From contig JABAKD010000022.1 of the NCBI GenBank assembly GCA_012845835.1, positions 685,501-749,500 of the forward strand: a DNA stretch of 64,000 nucleotides. Reading direction: 5' to 3'. How positions within the stretch are numbered: the stretch's first letter is position 1; each line of letters begins with the position of its first letter. The position numbers were made by a program, and so were the translations under genes. Source of the DNA: Undaria pinnatifida. Its lineage: Eukaryota > Sar > Phaeophyceae > Laminariales > Alariaceae. Below, piece by piece: positions 20,526 to 32,945 of the stretch. The notes below the pieces were generated by a model, which was not told the origin of the DNA, did not search any database, and was given only the letters and a program-made list of their open reading frames with translations.

Positions 20526-21224
20526 AACTCGCCGATACCACACATTTTACTTTGGGCACTTCTTCGTCTAGTCTACACACGTAGTTTACAGCCACGGGCA
20601 ACATGTATCGGGTTATTGAAAATGCCTATCCTGAATTGTGATATAACGATACTTTGTACTCCGTACAAAACAGAGGACTGGCCCGCCGGCCTCAACCATG
20701 TGGTGGGCAGCATTTGTTTCGCCATTTCTTTCACCATTTCTCGGAAGATTTCACACGGTTCTGGTAGTATCAGATGCATCAATCCTTAGGTTGTACATCA
20801 TAGACTAGTAGACTGACACGGGTGTATCTACTTCACTAATACTATTGGTATTAATAGTATAGTATTAATACTAGTGTGTTGGATATCGCATCGGAAGTTT
20901 CGGCATGTCGTTCAAACGAAAAAGATAAATGGTATCAAACCGAAAAAAAGATCGGCGGGGGGTCGTACCGCTCTTGTGTTTCGACATGACAATTGCGATA
21001 ATTCATTGGACGATAACGGCGTAGTCTATACGATAAGACAGCTTAAAAAAGGCCGAGCGCCTCCCCGGGGGACAGGGGACACAACAATAAACAGCAGTCT
21101 ATTTGTAGCGAACGAGCGTTACGAGAATATCAGCGATACATGGTACAGTACATATTTTTCCTATCCAGTCTTCAACAGGTACAAATACACGGGTGCGCAG
21201 AATCCTCCGCCCCTTTGTCACAAA

Positions 21225-21545
21225 CAATGGGGGGGTCACCACGGAAGGGGGGGGCTCCCCTGTCGCCACGAGGTAAGGGACCCCCCGCCCTTGCCACAAG
21301 TTCGGGGACCCGCTTCCCTTGTCACGAGGACGGGGACCTCCCACCTTGGCACAAGGTGGGGAACTCCCCGGCTTTGACACAGGCGGCGAGGGGTTCCCCC
21401 CCTGGCACGGGGTGGCGGTCTCCCCTCCCGTTGTTACAAGGTTGGGGACCCCACCCTTGCCATTAAGGGCCATACCACAAGCTGGAGGAGCCCCCCGCCT
21501 TGTAACAAGAGGGGAAGTCCTTCTCCTTTTGCCAACGGTTAGAGG
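21225..21545. repeat. GC-rich minisatellite, about 27-bp unit
   Basis: About eleven degenerate units of GGGGACC-C(n)-CTTGNCACAAGGT. Each contains an inverted motif (CCTTGTNACAAGG type), so every unit can fold on itself. Frames in both directions are open through parts of the array because of composition. GC content is far above the surroundings. Confidence 0.75.
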
Positions 21546-22532
21546 GGGCGGGGGAGGGGGGAAACAAAGTGGGCAAGCCCCCCCTTCCCCTTGCCGCCCG
21601 AAGCGGGAATTCGAACACAACGAGATATGAAAATACCGTATGAGCTTTGCCCGCCGATGTCGTCTCCATTTAGGATATACCAGGTATCTCTTATCGACCT
21701 CCACTGGTGTTTTGCTCGACGACAACGAGCATTTTCGTCATCGTCTTTGCTATCGAAGGTTCATGAACCTTAAATATCATCGCACCGGTATCATTTTTCG
21801 TTTCGATATCCCGCACCAAACAATACTATGTTACTAATAGCTGTATCCGATACTAGTTGTATCCGATCGCCTTACCGCACCACCAACCATAAAAACAATA
21901 CGAAGGTCATTGTTTGTGCTGAAAACAGATTGAACATTGAAACATTTCGGGGTTCCAGATCAATGAGATATCGAGGAGATGTGGGATGTGGGATGTGGGA
22001 TGTGGGACGATTGTGGGCGAAAATTGGAACTATTTTTGTGTTCGGGTTTTTGGTGTTGGGTAGAACGAACTTGTCGGTTGTCAGCTGGTCCAACGACAAC
22101 GACGCAACCTATCATCATGTTGTGGTTGATCAAAAGCTAAACTCCTCCTGTGCCAGAAACGCCGGTATGATACGAGTATCATACACCAACCGTACCAAAG
22201 ACACGATTGCATATCGAGTATGGCGAGAATAATACGCATGCAACTATGGAAATAGCCTCCGCTATTCCGTTGTCCGTCATATAATAAGCGACTCCGTAAC
22301 ATTCGCCAGCTCAGAGTCGCACCCACTTTTTTTTGGAAAAGCTACTAGTACTTGGAATGAGTTTCTCACATAGAACGAGCTCGACGAGTGTCTCATCTTT
22401 TTTCCAGCATAAAAGGGTAGTCGTAGTGAAAAGGCGTGTGGGTGAGAGTTCCTCTAGGTACGTACGTTTTGACACGTTGTTGTAGTTATCTGGGGACAGA
22501 TATATGAAAAAAACGGTTAAAGTTCGACATGG

Positions 22533-22892
22533 ATGTCCATGGGAGCTTCAGCACGCAATGTGAACGGCACCACGCAGCACGCGATAAACGCCTCCTTACA
22601 AAATTTGAGCCCACCACAACGCGAGTGTTCGATAGACAACAGGTGTGACGACGATCGACTAACCACACTCAAACACGACAGCATCAACCATGCTATTGAT
22701 GTTCCCCAGCAATCGCGTAACCGCCTCAACCGCGTGGAATGGATACCACAACATGACAACATGGGCATGTGGGTCCATGATCCAACGGGTTATTTCGTTC
22801 AAATAACAACCACTAATTTTCAGAGCAAAACGGACCGCGATGCCGCCGCCATCCACACTTCAGACTCCATTTTGCACATTGTGCACATTTAG
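22533..22892 (+). CDS. Unidentified 119-codon open frame
   Basis: Runs from ATG to TAG with no internal break and mixed polar composition, reading MSMGASARNVNGTTQ at the start and WIPQHDNMGMWVHDPTGYF in the middle. It has no signal peptide, membrane segment or recognised domain. The opposite strand is also partly open, so coding direction is uncertain. It may be a single-exon gene, an exon or chance. Confidence 0.2.
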   Translation: MSMGASARNVNGTTQHAINASLQNLSPPQRECSIDNRCDDDRLTTLKHDSINHAIDVPQQSRNRLNRVEWIPQHDNMGMWVHDPTGYFVQITTTNFQSKTDRDAAAIHTSDSILHIVHI

Positions 22893-22959
22893 ATACGTAC
22901 GCGTCAGCGACATCAGATATTCAAAAAAATAATACACCTCACCCCGTCTAATGTCTTCG

Positions 22960-23240
22960 GGTCTATTGCCTTCGCACTTTTTCTTTTCTCGTTCTCCCTC
23001 CCTCCCAGGACTTGTTGTTTCTTTTTTTCTTTGAAGAACCTCCTGGAGATCCTGGTAAAGAATTCGCTTTCGTTTGTGTAAACCCTCCCTGCACGTAACT
23101 CAGATCCGGGCTCACAAAGCAGCCTCTCTTCTCTTCCCCCCCCTCCCGCCTACCAGCTACGGCACGTGCTTTCATTTTTGCCGCGACAAGATGTCAGCCC
23201 TTTCTTATTTCGCCAACTCGCATCGAAATTGCGCAAACCC
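22960..23240 (-). mobile_element. SINE body copy (antisense)
   Basis: Carries the blocks CTCGTTCTCCCTCCCTCCCA, GTAACTCAGATCCGGGCTCA, CCCCCCCTCCCGCC, CTTTCATTTTTGCCGCGACA and CGCCAACTCGCATCG in the same order as the 41.9- and 63.1-kb copies. The tRNA-like head is not recognisable. Confidence 0.55.
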
Positions 23241-23624
23241 ACGCTGCAAGGCGGTCTCAGAAGTTGATCCCTTGATTTTTATATTTTTGCAATCAAACTA
23301 CGTATTCGTCAGTAATTTTGCACCCGAAATTTCATATATTCCAGCGAATGGGCGAATGCTGCATTTGAAATTGGCTAAAATTGTTTACAGACAGCTGTCC
23401 TTTTCGCGGGCTTTCTTGCTATTGATATTTGTCTGATTTTTGCTGCATTGGCTAGTTACCTTGGTTGCGACATACCAGGTATGATCTACTGAAGTAGTAG
23501 ATCATCTACAGTAGTAGTAGATCATCTCTGCCTCGTAATATTCGATTGGTGACCAAATCATAGCTACGCGCCTCTTGCTCGAGCACAGAGAGGCTCGTCT
23601 CTCTGTAGCAGCTGTATTGCATCA

Positions 23625-23715
23625 TAAGTGAGAAATTGGCACGGACACTGGTTGTGCTGGATGCATATGGGTGCTAGAAAAACAGTTTACGCTGAACAAC
23701 ACACACAGCCGTGGG
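23625..23715 (+). mobile_element. Dispersed element R, copy 1
   Basis: Contains GCACGGACACTGGTTGTGCT, GGATGCATATGGG, a degenerate ACAGTTTACGCTGAAC and ACACACAC. Related blocks occur at 24.8-24.95, 26.5-26.6, 30.24-30.33 (all reverse) and 44.75-44.84 kb. Confidence 0.5.
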
Positions 23716-24769
23716 TACGCAATAGCTAACACGCAATGCACATTGAAATATACAAATATTCCACTCCTCGACAAGCCGAAACAGGCGCTCTTCAGTACCC
23801 CTCGTCGTAGTGCATGTGATTGGGCAACAGTTCCATAACGACTTTCAGCATGTGGCGGGACATGCCCAGTTGACCGCGCTGAAGGCCCGAACGCTTGGGC
23901 GAGCGCTTTTAAAGCGGGGTGCCTACTACTACTATTAACACTGCATACTGTATACCAGGTACTGTATGTATACCACGCTGTATACTGAAGACCACAGATG
24001 ACCAGTGGGTTACAGGGTAAGTGACTCATTTTCAGTACATTGTAGTCGCATGGTACGCGACAGCAATAGTTAAGAATCTCTCTTATGAATCTCTCTCATT
24101 TCTGGCCAAGCTGGAATTGTCAGATAAGGCAGGGCGTGTCGTACACTATTTTCAGTAGAAAATGAGGCCATGTTATCATTTTCGTCCAAAACTCCAACCT
24201 GAAAAATTATGCACTGCCACCTTCTTGAGTGCTGTCGCACACCGTACTAGTAGTACTATTAATAGTATACACGTATACACGCAATGACGATATAGTAGTG
24301 TGTGAGCGCGCGAAGATGTCATATGGTATCATGGTATCATACTGTGCTACAATGTTCACGGTGGTTCATGCTACGATACGCTTGGGGCGTACAACGCCAG
24401 CATGGCAAGCGCCATCCCTTACGACACACATGCTTGCAATGTTCATGCATAGACTCTAACCTGACTACAACTCGCATTAATAGTAGCTATCAGCAGTCCT
24501 TTTTTGTTGCTATTTATTCGGATCAATACGAGTGCACCGCTGCTGCTACTATTAATAGTGAGGTCGCGGTGCTGCTTTAATCGTCATTTTTTTTTCTCCG
24601 AACTTCCTAAAGTGCTTTCTTTCGGGCAGTGTCTTTCGGGACGACACTCTCAAGTTGTCACACAAGAACACGACACATGCTATCAATGCCAGTGTTCTAT
24701 TATTGGACAACATTGGAGGCGAACTGACATGGAATTTCGGTGTTGTGTTGTTGTGTTGTGATGTTGTCT

Positions 24770-25040
24770 CTCTTGTGTAGCATGCCTTGTGCGGTCTCAT
24801 GTTGTTTACCACACGTCCGTGGGTGTTGTTCACACTAAAATGACATTTATTTTCCAACCATCTACACTCGGCACAACTACCAGTGTCCGTGCCTACGCTT
24901 CCGATAGAGACGAGCTCTATCATAGCTCTGGGGTCACAAACTACGAGACAGAGAGAGGCACATTGCAAATACCGCCAACAAGGTGATTTCGCCATGCCAT
25001 GAACGGTACAATGAACACGCGCGGGCAAAAAAAGAGATAC
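24770..25040 (-). mobile_element. Dispersed element R, copy 2 (reverse)
   Basis: Minus strand: CACGGACACTGGTAGTTGTG, GTGTAGATGG, TTTTAGTGTGAACAACAC. The adjoining plus-strand part GGGGTCACAAACTACGAGAC and GGTGATTTCGCCA also matches the 30.3-30.42-kb copy. The two copies together define an element of at least 270 bp. Confidence 0.5.
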
Positions 25041-25229
25041 AAGCCAGCAAAAGAGACAATTTGGAACAGAATGCAACAAAAAAAGCCCGGCGAAAGAATA
25101 TAGTGTTCATACAGACGTGCCTGGTAGGTTTACTATTGATAATAACTCCAGCGACGTTTTAAGGGGCGACGTTTTAGGGGACAAGCTACCGTACTCGGGA
25201 ACAAGGCAGAATTTCGAGAAAGTTGAAAA

Positions 25230-25385
25230 GTCGATGAAAATCGACGAGCAATAAAATATGCAAAGTGGAAAAAGCTGAACCCTATGCGCGACAAAAATGA
25301 AGGAATGCGTTACATACCCGGCGCGGGGGGGGGGGGGGGGGGGGACACCTGTGACCACGGCTTGTCCAGAAGGTCGCTCCAAGAG
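25230..25385 (+). mobile_element. SINE body copy (sense)
   Basis: Plus strand: CGACGAGCAATAAAAT, GCTGAACCCTATGCGCGACA, AAAATGAAGG, a G run, and CACCTGTGACCACGGCTTGT. This is the sense orientation of the SINE whose antisense copy lies at 40.96-41.26 kb. The head is absent or diverged. Confidence 0.6.
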
Positions 25386-25528
25386 TAAATCTTTTAGTAA
25401 AAGTACGAGTTAAGGTGGAGAGTAAAAACGATGATCACAATATAGTTTGCAAGTAGAGAAAAGTGAAATGTCAGCGTAGTGTGTTTGTTAGAGTGCTTGA
25501 AAGGAGCAATGCTGCGAAGGACACACAC

Positions 25529-25627
25529 CTTAGTAGCTCCGGTCAGGGTGTTGGAGCCGCCATACGCGCCCGCGCTCGCCGCCATTGCCGCCACAGGCAC
25601 TATGCCCAGCGCCAAGAGTCGAGCCAT
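25529..25627 (-). CDS. Signal-peptide first exon (candidate start of the WSC gene or a neighbour)
   Basis: ATG at 25627 opens a 99-nt frame: MARLLALGIVPVAAMAASAG, then AYGGSNTLTGATK, ending at a GTGTGT donor in phase 0. It has a classic secretory leader: n-region Arg, an 18-residue hydrophobic core, and small residues (ASA/AYG) for signal-peptidase cleavage. A TATA-like TTATATATAA lies about 155 bp upstream on the same strand. The nearest downstream secreted gene on this strand is the WSC gene. Joining them needs a bridging exon going from phase 0 to phase 1, which I have not found. Confidence 0.5.
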
Positions 25628-25781
25628 GCTCGCCGCCCTGCTGTTGTAATCGACCACGCGTCGCCCTGTGGAAAAGTGATATACCCAGTGAGTTGCTGTT
25701 ATCGTAGTGTGCACTACTACGAGAGCATAGCAAGCAGCACCGGTAAAGCAACGAGGCTTCGAGTAGAAAATAACGACAGAG

Positions 25782-25793
25782 TTATATATAAAA
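25782..25793 (-). promoter_or_regulatory. TATA-like box
   Basis: The minus strand reads TTTTATATATAACTC about 155 bp upstream of the ATG of the signal-peptide exon. Placement is plausible for a core promoter with a 5' UTR of about 120 nt; unproven. Confidence 0.25.
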
Positions 25794-26499
25794 CCGGCTC
25801 CCATATTTTAACAGAAAGAGCCCCACAATAAAGTTAGCCCAACGAACAGAGAAACAACGAGTTAGAAGGGCTGCAGGCGGCCATAGATTGCTAGTATTAG
25901 ACAAACACAAACATCATATCGAAATTAAGAAATATAGCTCGCACACAGAATACTAACTACCTTGGCACCGGTTTCTTGGTTTCTTGTGTCAGTGAGCCGG
26001 TATGATACCTATGAACACACACCATCACCGAAACAAAAACCAAGTTGCAGAGCGATATAGAGGAGGGGCACACTACGAGTCGAGCCATCATGCTTACAAC
26101 TTCGTTAAGCAGGGAGGAAGCGAGTGGATGAACTAAGGACATTACACATGTGCGATGTGATGGCTATTGCATATCGCAAGATATAGCAAGATGCTGATAC
26201 ATAGCAAGTACGAACTGTTAAAAATAAATTAGCAATGCGGGGAGCATATATTCACGGGTAGAACAAATACACGGTGATGAAAGAGGAGCTACAAGTCAAG
26301 AAAGTTGCTCGTCTTTCCAAGTTGCTCGAAGTCTTTCTCCGTTTTGGACGTCCGAAAAAAAAAAATGCGAATTGGTCGTGTTGTGTCGTCCGTGCTGTGT
26401 GTGATCATGTTGTCTTCACTTACTACACATGCAGATTTTAAACGTGACATACTTGTCAACCCCTTGCCACACTATTAATACTTACTGTATTCGACATGT

Positions 26500-26690
26500 T
26501 GCTTGCTTTCCTTGGCTTTGATGTGTGTGATGTCTTCACATAAACCGTTATTTCTACCCAACGACATCATCATCAGTACACCCAGAGTCCGTGCTGATTC
26601 ATCCTTTGATTCAAATTGTTGTGTGGTCACATACTACTGCTGTGAAACAGAGTTAAACAAACAGTCGCAATTCATCAAGGTACGTAAAGC
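26500..26690 (-). mobile_element. Dispersed element R, copy 3 (reverse, diverged)
   Basis: The minus strand carries CAGCACGGACTCTGGGTGTA, GGGTAGAAATAACGG and GTGAAGACATCACACAC, which align with the other R copies. Confidence 0.4.
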
Positions 26691-27631
26691 AAGTGAACGA
26701 AGTGCTATAGCGTACTGGGTGCGAGAAGACAACAGCACACAAGCCAGACCATTAAAAAAAAAGAAAAGAAAAAAAATAGGCAAGGGAGACAATCCTCCGA
26801 CGTACACTCGTACTTACATTTTTGACATCCATTCCTTCCTTTGTTTTATCAAGATGTTTTTCTTAGAAAATAACACGTGCTCTGTAGAATAAATATTAAC
26901 AACGTCAGCGTCATCGAAAGCATTTTGATTCCGAGGTGCATGTTCTTCTATACATACCAGGTAGAGTATATGCTACCTGTACACACATATATAAACGATA
27001 TCGAGAGGTATGTATATGATCTGACGAGTCATCAACGTTGAAGCTCTCGTGTACACGTGCTGCGACGAGCAACAAGAATGATGATAATAATACGACAACA
27101 ACCAGCGACAGAAGATTTACGAGAGTGCTACAAAGTGAGTACAGAAGTGAACATCTGGCTAGCACACCTTTTTTTGTGTTGGGTACATGTCCAACATTCG
27201 AAAACATTTTTTTCTTCACGTGTACGTGCTTTGCATGTTGAATACAGGGGGCACAGAAAATCTGACATATACTTCGAAGTATATGATAGTCTAGACTATT
27301 AATACTGCTTTGTACGATATTATGAGAAAGCACCAATTATCTATCTCCAGGGTAATGCTTCATCCTATATATTTGCACAGGAGGCCCTTTATACTGAAGG
27401 GCATCATAGAAATAAGCTTTAACTCGCGAGAGCCGGCAAACAACGAAAAGAGGCCCTCCAGGAAGGGTCTCGCGCCATATTAAAGGCAAAATATCGTTTT
27501 GTGGCTCCAAAGAGTCTTGAGAGTTTCTCAGCGTGAAACGCTTAAACGAGGATTACGGAAAGACCCAACCAAAAACACACTAGCTCGACGCGTGAACAGC
27601 AAGAAGGGAGGCAAGCTTGAACGACTGCAAT

Positions 27632-28033
27632 TCACCCTGCTCGCTGTGTGACCAACCTAAGCAAGGACTATACCCTAGTACTAGAAAGATTTTTTACGTA
27701 TACATACCACAGCACGGTGATGTATTGAGGACACGCGGCCGGCCTGCCAATTCTACGAGCGAAGAACGGAGTTGCACGGCCGAGAGCTTTGGTGCGAGAG
27801 TAAAAGGCCTTCGTTGGCGCTGCTGTCAAACCTCGCGGTCAAACCGCCAAAAAACAAAAAAACTTACGATCGGCGTAGTCTAGAATATATGAACAGGCGA
27901 TGGAACTCAGAATGAGATTCAGATAGAGGGGCCAGCTGGCGGAGATGGTGGTGCATCGTCCATGTATGGAGGGAGGGGGGTTTGCAATGGAAATCACCTC
28001 TTGTCGGTGCGCCGTTGTAATTCGCGCAGGCAT
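27632..28033 (-). CDS. Candidate three-exon gene, small membrane-associated protein
   Basis: Proposed exons are 28033-27868, 27822-27708 and 27656-27632. They join in frame across GTAAGT and GTATGT donors and GACAG and CTTAG acceptors. Exon 1 starts at an ATG (MPARITTAHRQEVIS) and has a hydrophobic stretch (SWPLYLNLILSSIACSYIL). Exon 2 reads APTKAFYSRTKALGRATPFF and ends CPQYITVL. Exon 3 adds LVTQRAG and a TGA. Consistent phases and good donors support it. Against it are the short length, no homologue I recognise, and introns of only 45 and 51 nt. Confidence 0.35.
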
Positions 28034-29327
28034 GAGAAGAACTTTTGCGTGCCCGCGTATATGGCGGTTGGCCGCCGAGAGATAATGTGATCACACTGAC
28101 TCGGGGTGCCTCTCATAAGGCCCGAGTGAATCAAAAGCGAATACCACTATGGACGTAAATATAATCACCGTTTTTCCTGATACTGGAGGATATGAGGTTC
28201 TTATATTTGAGTCCATCGTGGTAACAAATAATTGCTTGGGAAATAATAGAGAGGCCACAGCATGATGATGAAGAGCCCTCTCGACCCACTAAACGTACCG
28301 AAAACAAACGACAACAAAGGCAACAGGTTTCTTTGACTAGCTCTCTGAGAGAGCAGCAGCAGCAGCAGCAGCAGCCAGAAGCGGCAGCGGTGACGGGGGC
28401 AGTATCAGGCCCGGTTGCATGCACTGACCTGATAGATGACCTATTCCGTGGCACTCCTTGAATTCCCAGCGTCGTCGCAGCTTCCTTTCCGAGACCACTC
28501 TAAACGAGGCAAAGTGGGGTGTAACGCTGAAGTATGCTCAAGGAAAGCAGATGTCAGCACGTGGGCCCTAAGAATATCGGTCTATCACGATGAGAGCTGG
28601 TGTGATGACGGTGTCGTGGTGTTGTTGTTGTTGTGCGCTGCTGCCGACTATTCACAGCAGTAATGCCGTATATATACGATTTAATCTAAAAAATGCACCA
28701 ATTATTCCTCGTATACATACGCGTATATGCATGCGTATTTTACTTTGCGAAACGAGTGTTGCCCCCTTCTGTTAGTGCTGGTATGTGCAAGCCGGAAACA
28801 CCGGCACTGTATCGGAAACCAGCGCTACACCGCGTACTGACACTAGTATTCGTTTCCATTTTGTATAGTAGAACCAAGTGAATTTGTATAGGCACTATAA
28901 AGGGAACTCCGCAATGATAATTGACCAGCGCTATATAGGGACCACACACCACTACCACTGCTCTGTGCATCAATACGAGCCATCTCTGTTTTGTGCTGGT
29001 TTTGTGTATGATACGTGGTTGAAAAAAAAAGAGAGTAAATCAAACATAAATACGTGTGCGTGTCGTACGGGTTTATCTTCTGCGTGCCAGTTTCATTTAT
29101 TTCATATATATATTCTGGTTTCATACGCGTTGGACAGATACTCGACGACAGATGATCTATGATCCAACTTTGGAGTTTTTTTTCTCAAGTATCATTCGTG
29201 TAAAAGATTTTTATCTGACACAGAACGATCCCGAAAGGCGTCGTTTTCTGTCAAAACGTGTTGTTATATTGTTAATAAGTATGTGCCCTCCAACAAGGCG
29301 GTGGCGTGCGAGAGCAATATCACCGCC

Positions 29328-29548
<221 letters not shown>

Positions 29549-30239
29549 TAGAGGATAGCCGCCTTATTCTTGCTTCTCGTGATATTGAGGTACCCAGTAG
29601 CGCCGAGCGATTTTGACCGCCTTATATCGAGATACCGCCATACTTAGACACCCTATGCTTATTGCGGGACCGCCACTGCAATTATAATAAGAGGGGATAA
29701 TGTCACACGAGTTTCTGTTCTTGTTTTTCGTCCGCCACGTGCGTTAGATCTGCTGTTCGGAGTTGTTGGTTGTTCAATTGTTTTTGATTAATACCGCCGT
29801 ACTGATGACACAAAAATGTTAATATTTCTGAAATATTCTAATATTCCGCACGTGTAATATTCTACTGGCTGGGTGGTTCCGGTATGGCCACTCTTCTTGT
29901 CTGTCGCTCTGTGCTGCATGGAACGCTGCTGACCAGGTATACATTTTCCCTACTATAATAGTAGTAGTAGTGGTAGTAGTCGTAATTAAAAGGAAAGAAG
30001 AGCACGAACAATAAAATGCACCAACCTGGTGGTCCTTGTATGTAAGTTGTTGTCAGGTTATTATGCTTCTCGTTCTCGTATGTAGTCTGTAGACTAGACT
30101 ATATTTGTCTCCACAAACACAACAAAAACTACAAGTACATTATCTTACGACGCCGCAACGGTATTATTATACCGGTCGGCTCTCTGTCGGTTGACTGTTG
30201 TCTGTTGTCTGTATTGTTGTTTGTTGTCGTTGATCGAGC

Positions 30240-30440
30240 GATTATCTCACATACTTCGTGTTGTGCGTGTTGTTTTAATGAAACCGATATTTCCACCCAC
30301 ATCTACATCCAGCGCAACCGGTGTCCACGGCGATGCCTTCTATAGAGAGAAAAACTCTGTGAGTGGTCACAAACTACAAGACAAAGATACACATTGCACA
30401 TATACAGCAAGGTGATTTCGCCACGCAATGCCAACAACCG
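30240..30440 (-). mobile_element. Dispersed element R, copy 4 (reverse)
   Basis: Minus-strand GTGGACACCGGTTGCGCTGG, ATGTAGATGTGGG and AAAACAACACGCACAAC. The plus-strand part GTGGTCACAAACTACAAGAC and GCAAGGTGATTTCGCCA matches the 24.9-kb copy. Confidence 0.5.
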
Positions 30441-30504
30441 CGATGAACACGAGAAAAGTAAAACATATGCGAGGCGTGCGTAACACACGATTGGCTTGGA
30501 TTTA

Positions 30505-32945
30505 TTTCTGATCCAGAGACGGGATCCTATATCCTCCCAGGGTGCGACAAGACGACGAGATCTCCTCCTGCTCCGGGAGGGCAACTACCGCCCCGCGCTG
30601 GCTCCACGAGCCCCAGCCAATCAGCGATCATTCGATGGGGGTGGCTTTTCCGCACGCTACGGGACGGTATCGACCCGGGGGGTCAAATTTTCGTTCCCGG
30701 GGTATTGGGTTGCAGATGTATGGAAGGGTTTCAGATTCGGCGATGGGAGCCTATCAACCCATGGTGCATCGGAGCCTTGACATTGTACCGAGGGGCTACT
30801 CCCGCCGCGTGCTGGCTCCATGAGCCCCAGCCAATCGGCAATCAGCCGATCGAGGTGAGGTTTCACACTTTGCGGAGCGTTATCGATCCGGGGGATCACC
30901 GTTTCGTCCCCGGGTAGTTGGGAGTTGCATATGCACGGAAGGATTTCTGATCCAGGGATGGGACCTGCTTGCCCCTTTGGCTTTTCCGCACCGTGCGGGA
31001 CGATATCGACCCGGCGGGCCACATTTTTCGATCCCGGGCTATTGGGTTGCGGATGAATGGCAGGGTTTCAGATCCGGCGATGGGACCCTACCAAGCCATG
31101 GTGCATCGGAGCCTTGACGTTGTAGCGAGGGGCAACTCCCGCCGCGTGCTGGCTCCATAAGCTCCAGCCAATCGGCAATCAGCCGATCGGGGTGGGGTTT
31201 CACACTTTACAGGACGTTATCGACCCGGGGAATCACCGTTTCGTCCCCGGGTAGTTGGAGTTGATCATATGTATGGAAGGATTTCTGATCCAGGGATGGG
31301 ACCTGCTCGCTCCCTTGGATTTTCCGCACCGTGCGAGACGGTATCGACCCGGAGAGTCACATTGTTCGATCCCGGGCTATTGGGTTGCGGATGGATGGCA
31401 GGGTTTCAGATCCGGCGATAGGACCCTACCAAGCCATGGTGCATCGGAGCTCTGACGTTGTAGCGAAGGGCAACTCCCGCCGCGTTCTGGCTCCATAAGC
31501 TCCAGCCAATCGGCAATCAGCCGATCAGGGTGGGGTTTCACACTTTACAGGACGTTATCGACCCGGGGAATCACCGTTTCGTCCCCGGGTAGTTGGGAGT
31601 TTCACATGTATGGAAGGATTTTTGACCCAAGGATGGGACCTGCTCGTCCCCTGGTGCGCCGGAACCTCGATGTTGTCCCGAGGGGAAACTCTCCCCGCGC
31701 GCTGGCTCTATGAGCCCCAGCCAACCAGAAATCAGCGGGAACTGATGATCATGACTACATAGTCGTGCCCCTCGCAACCGATGGGGGCGGGGTTTCCACA
31801 CCTTGCGAGGCTGTATCGATCCTGGGGATCACCGCTTTCGTCACCGGGGTGTTGGAGTTGTAATGTGTGGATATATTTCTGATCTGTGGACGGGAAAGTA
31901 TTGTCCTCGGGTGTGGCGGAACATGAACATCGACATTGTCCCGAGGAGTAACTCCCCCCACGTGCCGGCTCCATGAGCCTCAGCTAATCAGCAATCAGCC
32001 GATCGGGGTGGGGTTTCCACTTTCCACACCTCGCGAGGCAGAATCGACAGGGGGTCACTTTTATCGTCCCCAGGGAGTTGGATTCGTAGGTATACAGAGG
32101 GAATTCCAACCCGGGGACGGGATCTATCGTCTTCGGGTGCAGCGGAACCTCGAAGGTGTCGTGAGGGGCAACTCTCCCCGCGCGCCGGCTCCATGAGTTC
32201 CGTCCAATAAGCAATCAGCCAATGGAGGCGGGGTTTCCACACCGTGCGAGGCGGTATCGATCCGGGGGTTCACCTTTTTCGTCCCCGGGATGCTTGAGTT
32301 TGAGATGTGTGGTAAGGATTTATGGTCCGGGGGTGGGATCTTATCGTCCCCGGTGCGACGAAACCTCGACGATGTCCCGAGGAGAAACGGAGAAAATCCC
32401 CTCGCGCGCTGGCTCCACGAGCCCCAGGCAATCAGCAATCAACCGATGGGAGTGGGGTTTCCACACCGTGTGAGGAGGGATAGACCCCGAGGATCACCGT
32501 TTGCGTCGCCGGGTTGTTGCGTTTGTAGATATATGGAAGGATTTCTGACCCGAGCATGGGACCTTATCCTCCCCGGGTGCGGCGGGACCTCGATGTTGTT
32601 CCACGGTGAAACGTTCGCCGCGCGATAACTCCGTGAGCCCCAGTCATTCAGTCATCAGCCGACGGAGGTGAGGTTTCTACGCCGTGCGGAGCGGTATTGG
32701 CTCGTAAAATTTTCGTCCTCGGGTTGTTGGATTTGTAGATCCGGGGATGGGACTCTATCCTCCCCAGGTGCCGCTGGCTCCACGAGCCCCAGCCAACCAA
32801 CGATCAGCCAAGATGGGGTCGGGGGTTCCGTATCTTGCGAGGCGGTACTAAGCCGGAGGATCGCCATTATCGTCCTCGGTTGGTCGTAGTTTTTATGGAG
32901 GGATTTACGAAACGGGGATGGGAACCTATCGTTCCCGGTGCTTCA
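30505..32945. repeat. Satellite-like tandem array, about 220-bp unit, ten copies
   Basis: Successive units share CCACACCGTGCGAGGCGGTA, TCGACCCGGGG, TCGTCCCCGGG, GGAAGGATTTCTGA, GGGATGGGACC, CTCGATGTTGTCCCGAGG, GCGCTGGCTCC and CCCCAGCCAATCAGCAATCA. Landmarks near 30617, 30831, 31168, 31506, 31731, 31983, 32204, 32427, 32643 and 32793 give spacings of about 214-252 bp. Two neighbouring 337-338-bp compound units arose by internal duplication, and the last unit is truncated. Open frames in the array are not conserved between units. A related fragment lies at 54.31-54.45 kb. Confidence 0.85.

Noticed and set aside
21099-21725. 208-codon minus-strand frame
   Set aside because: Most of it is the GC-rich minisatellite, and both strands are open; no domain outside it.
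24552-25079. 175-codon minus-strand frame
   Set aside because: Overlaps element R copy 2 and continues through unrelated sequence; no ATG-supported domain.
30496-32638. Numerous 60-120-codon frames in the satellite
   Set aside because: Not conserved in frame between units; the array explains them.
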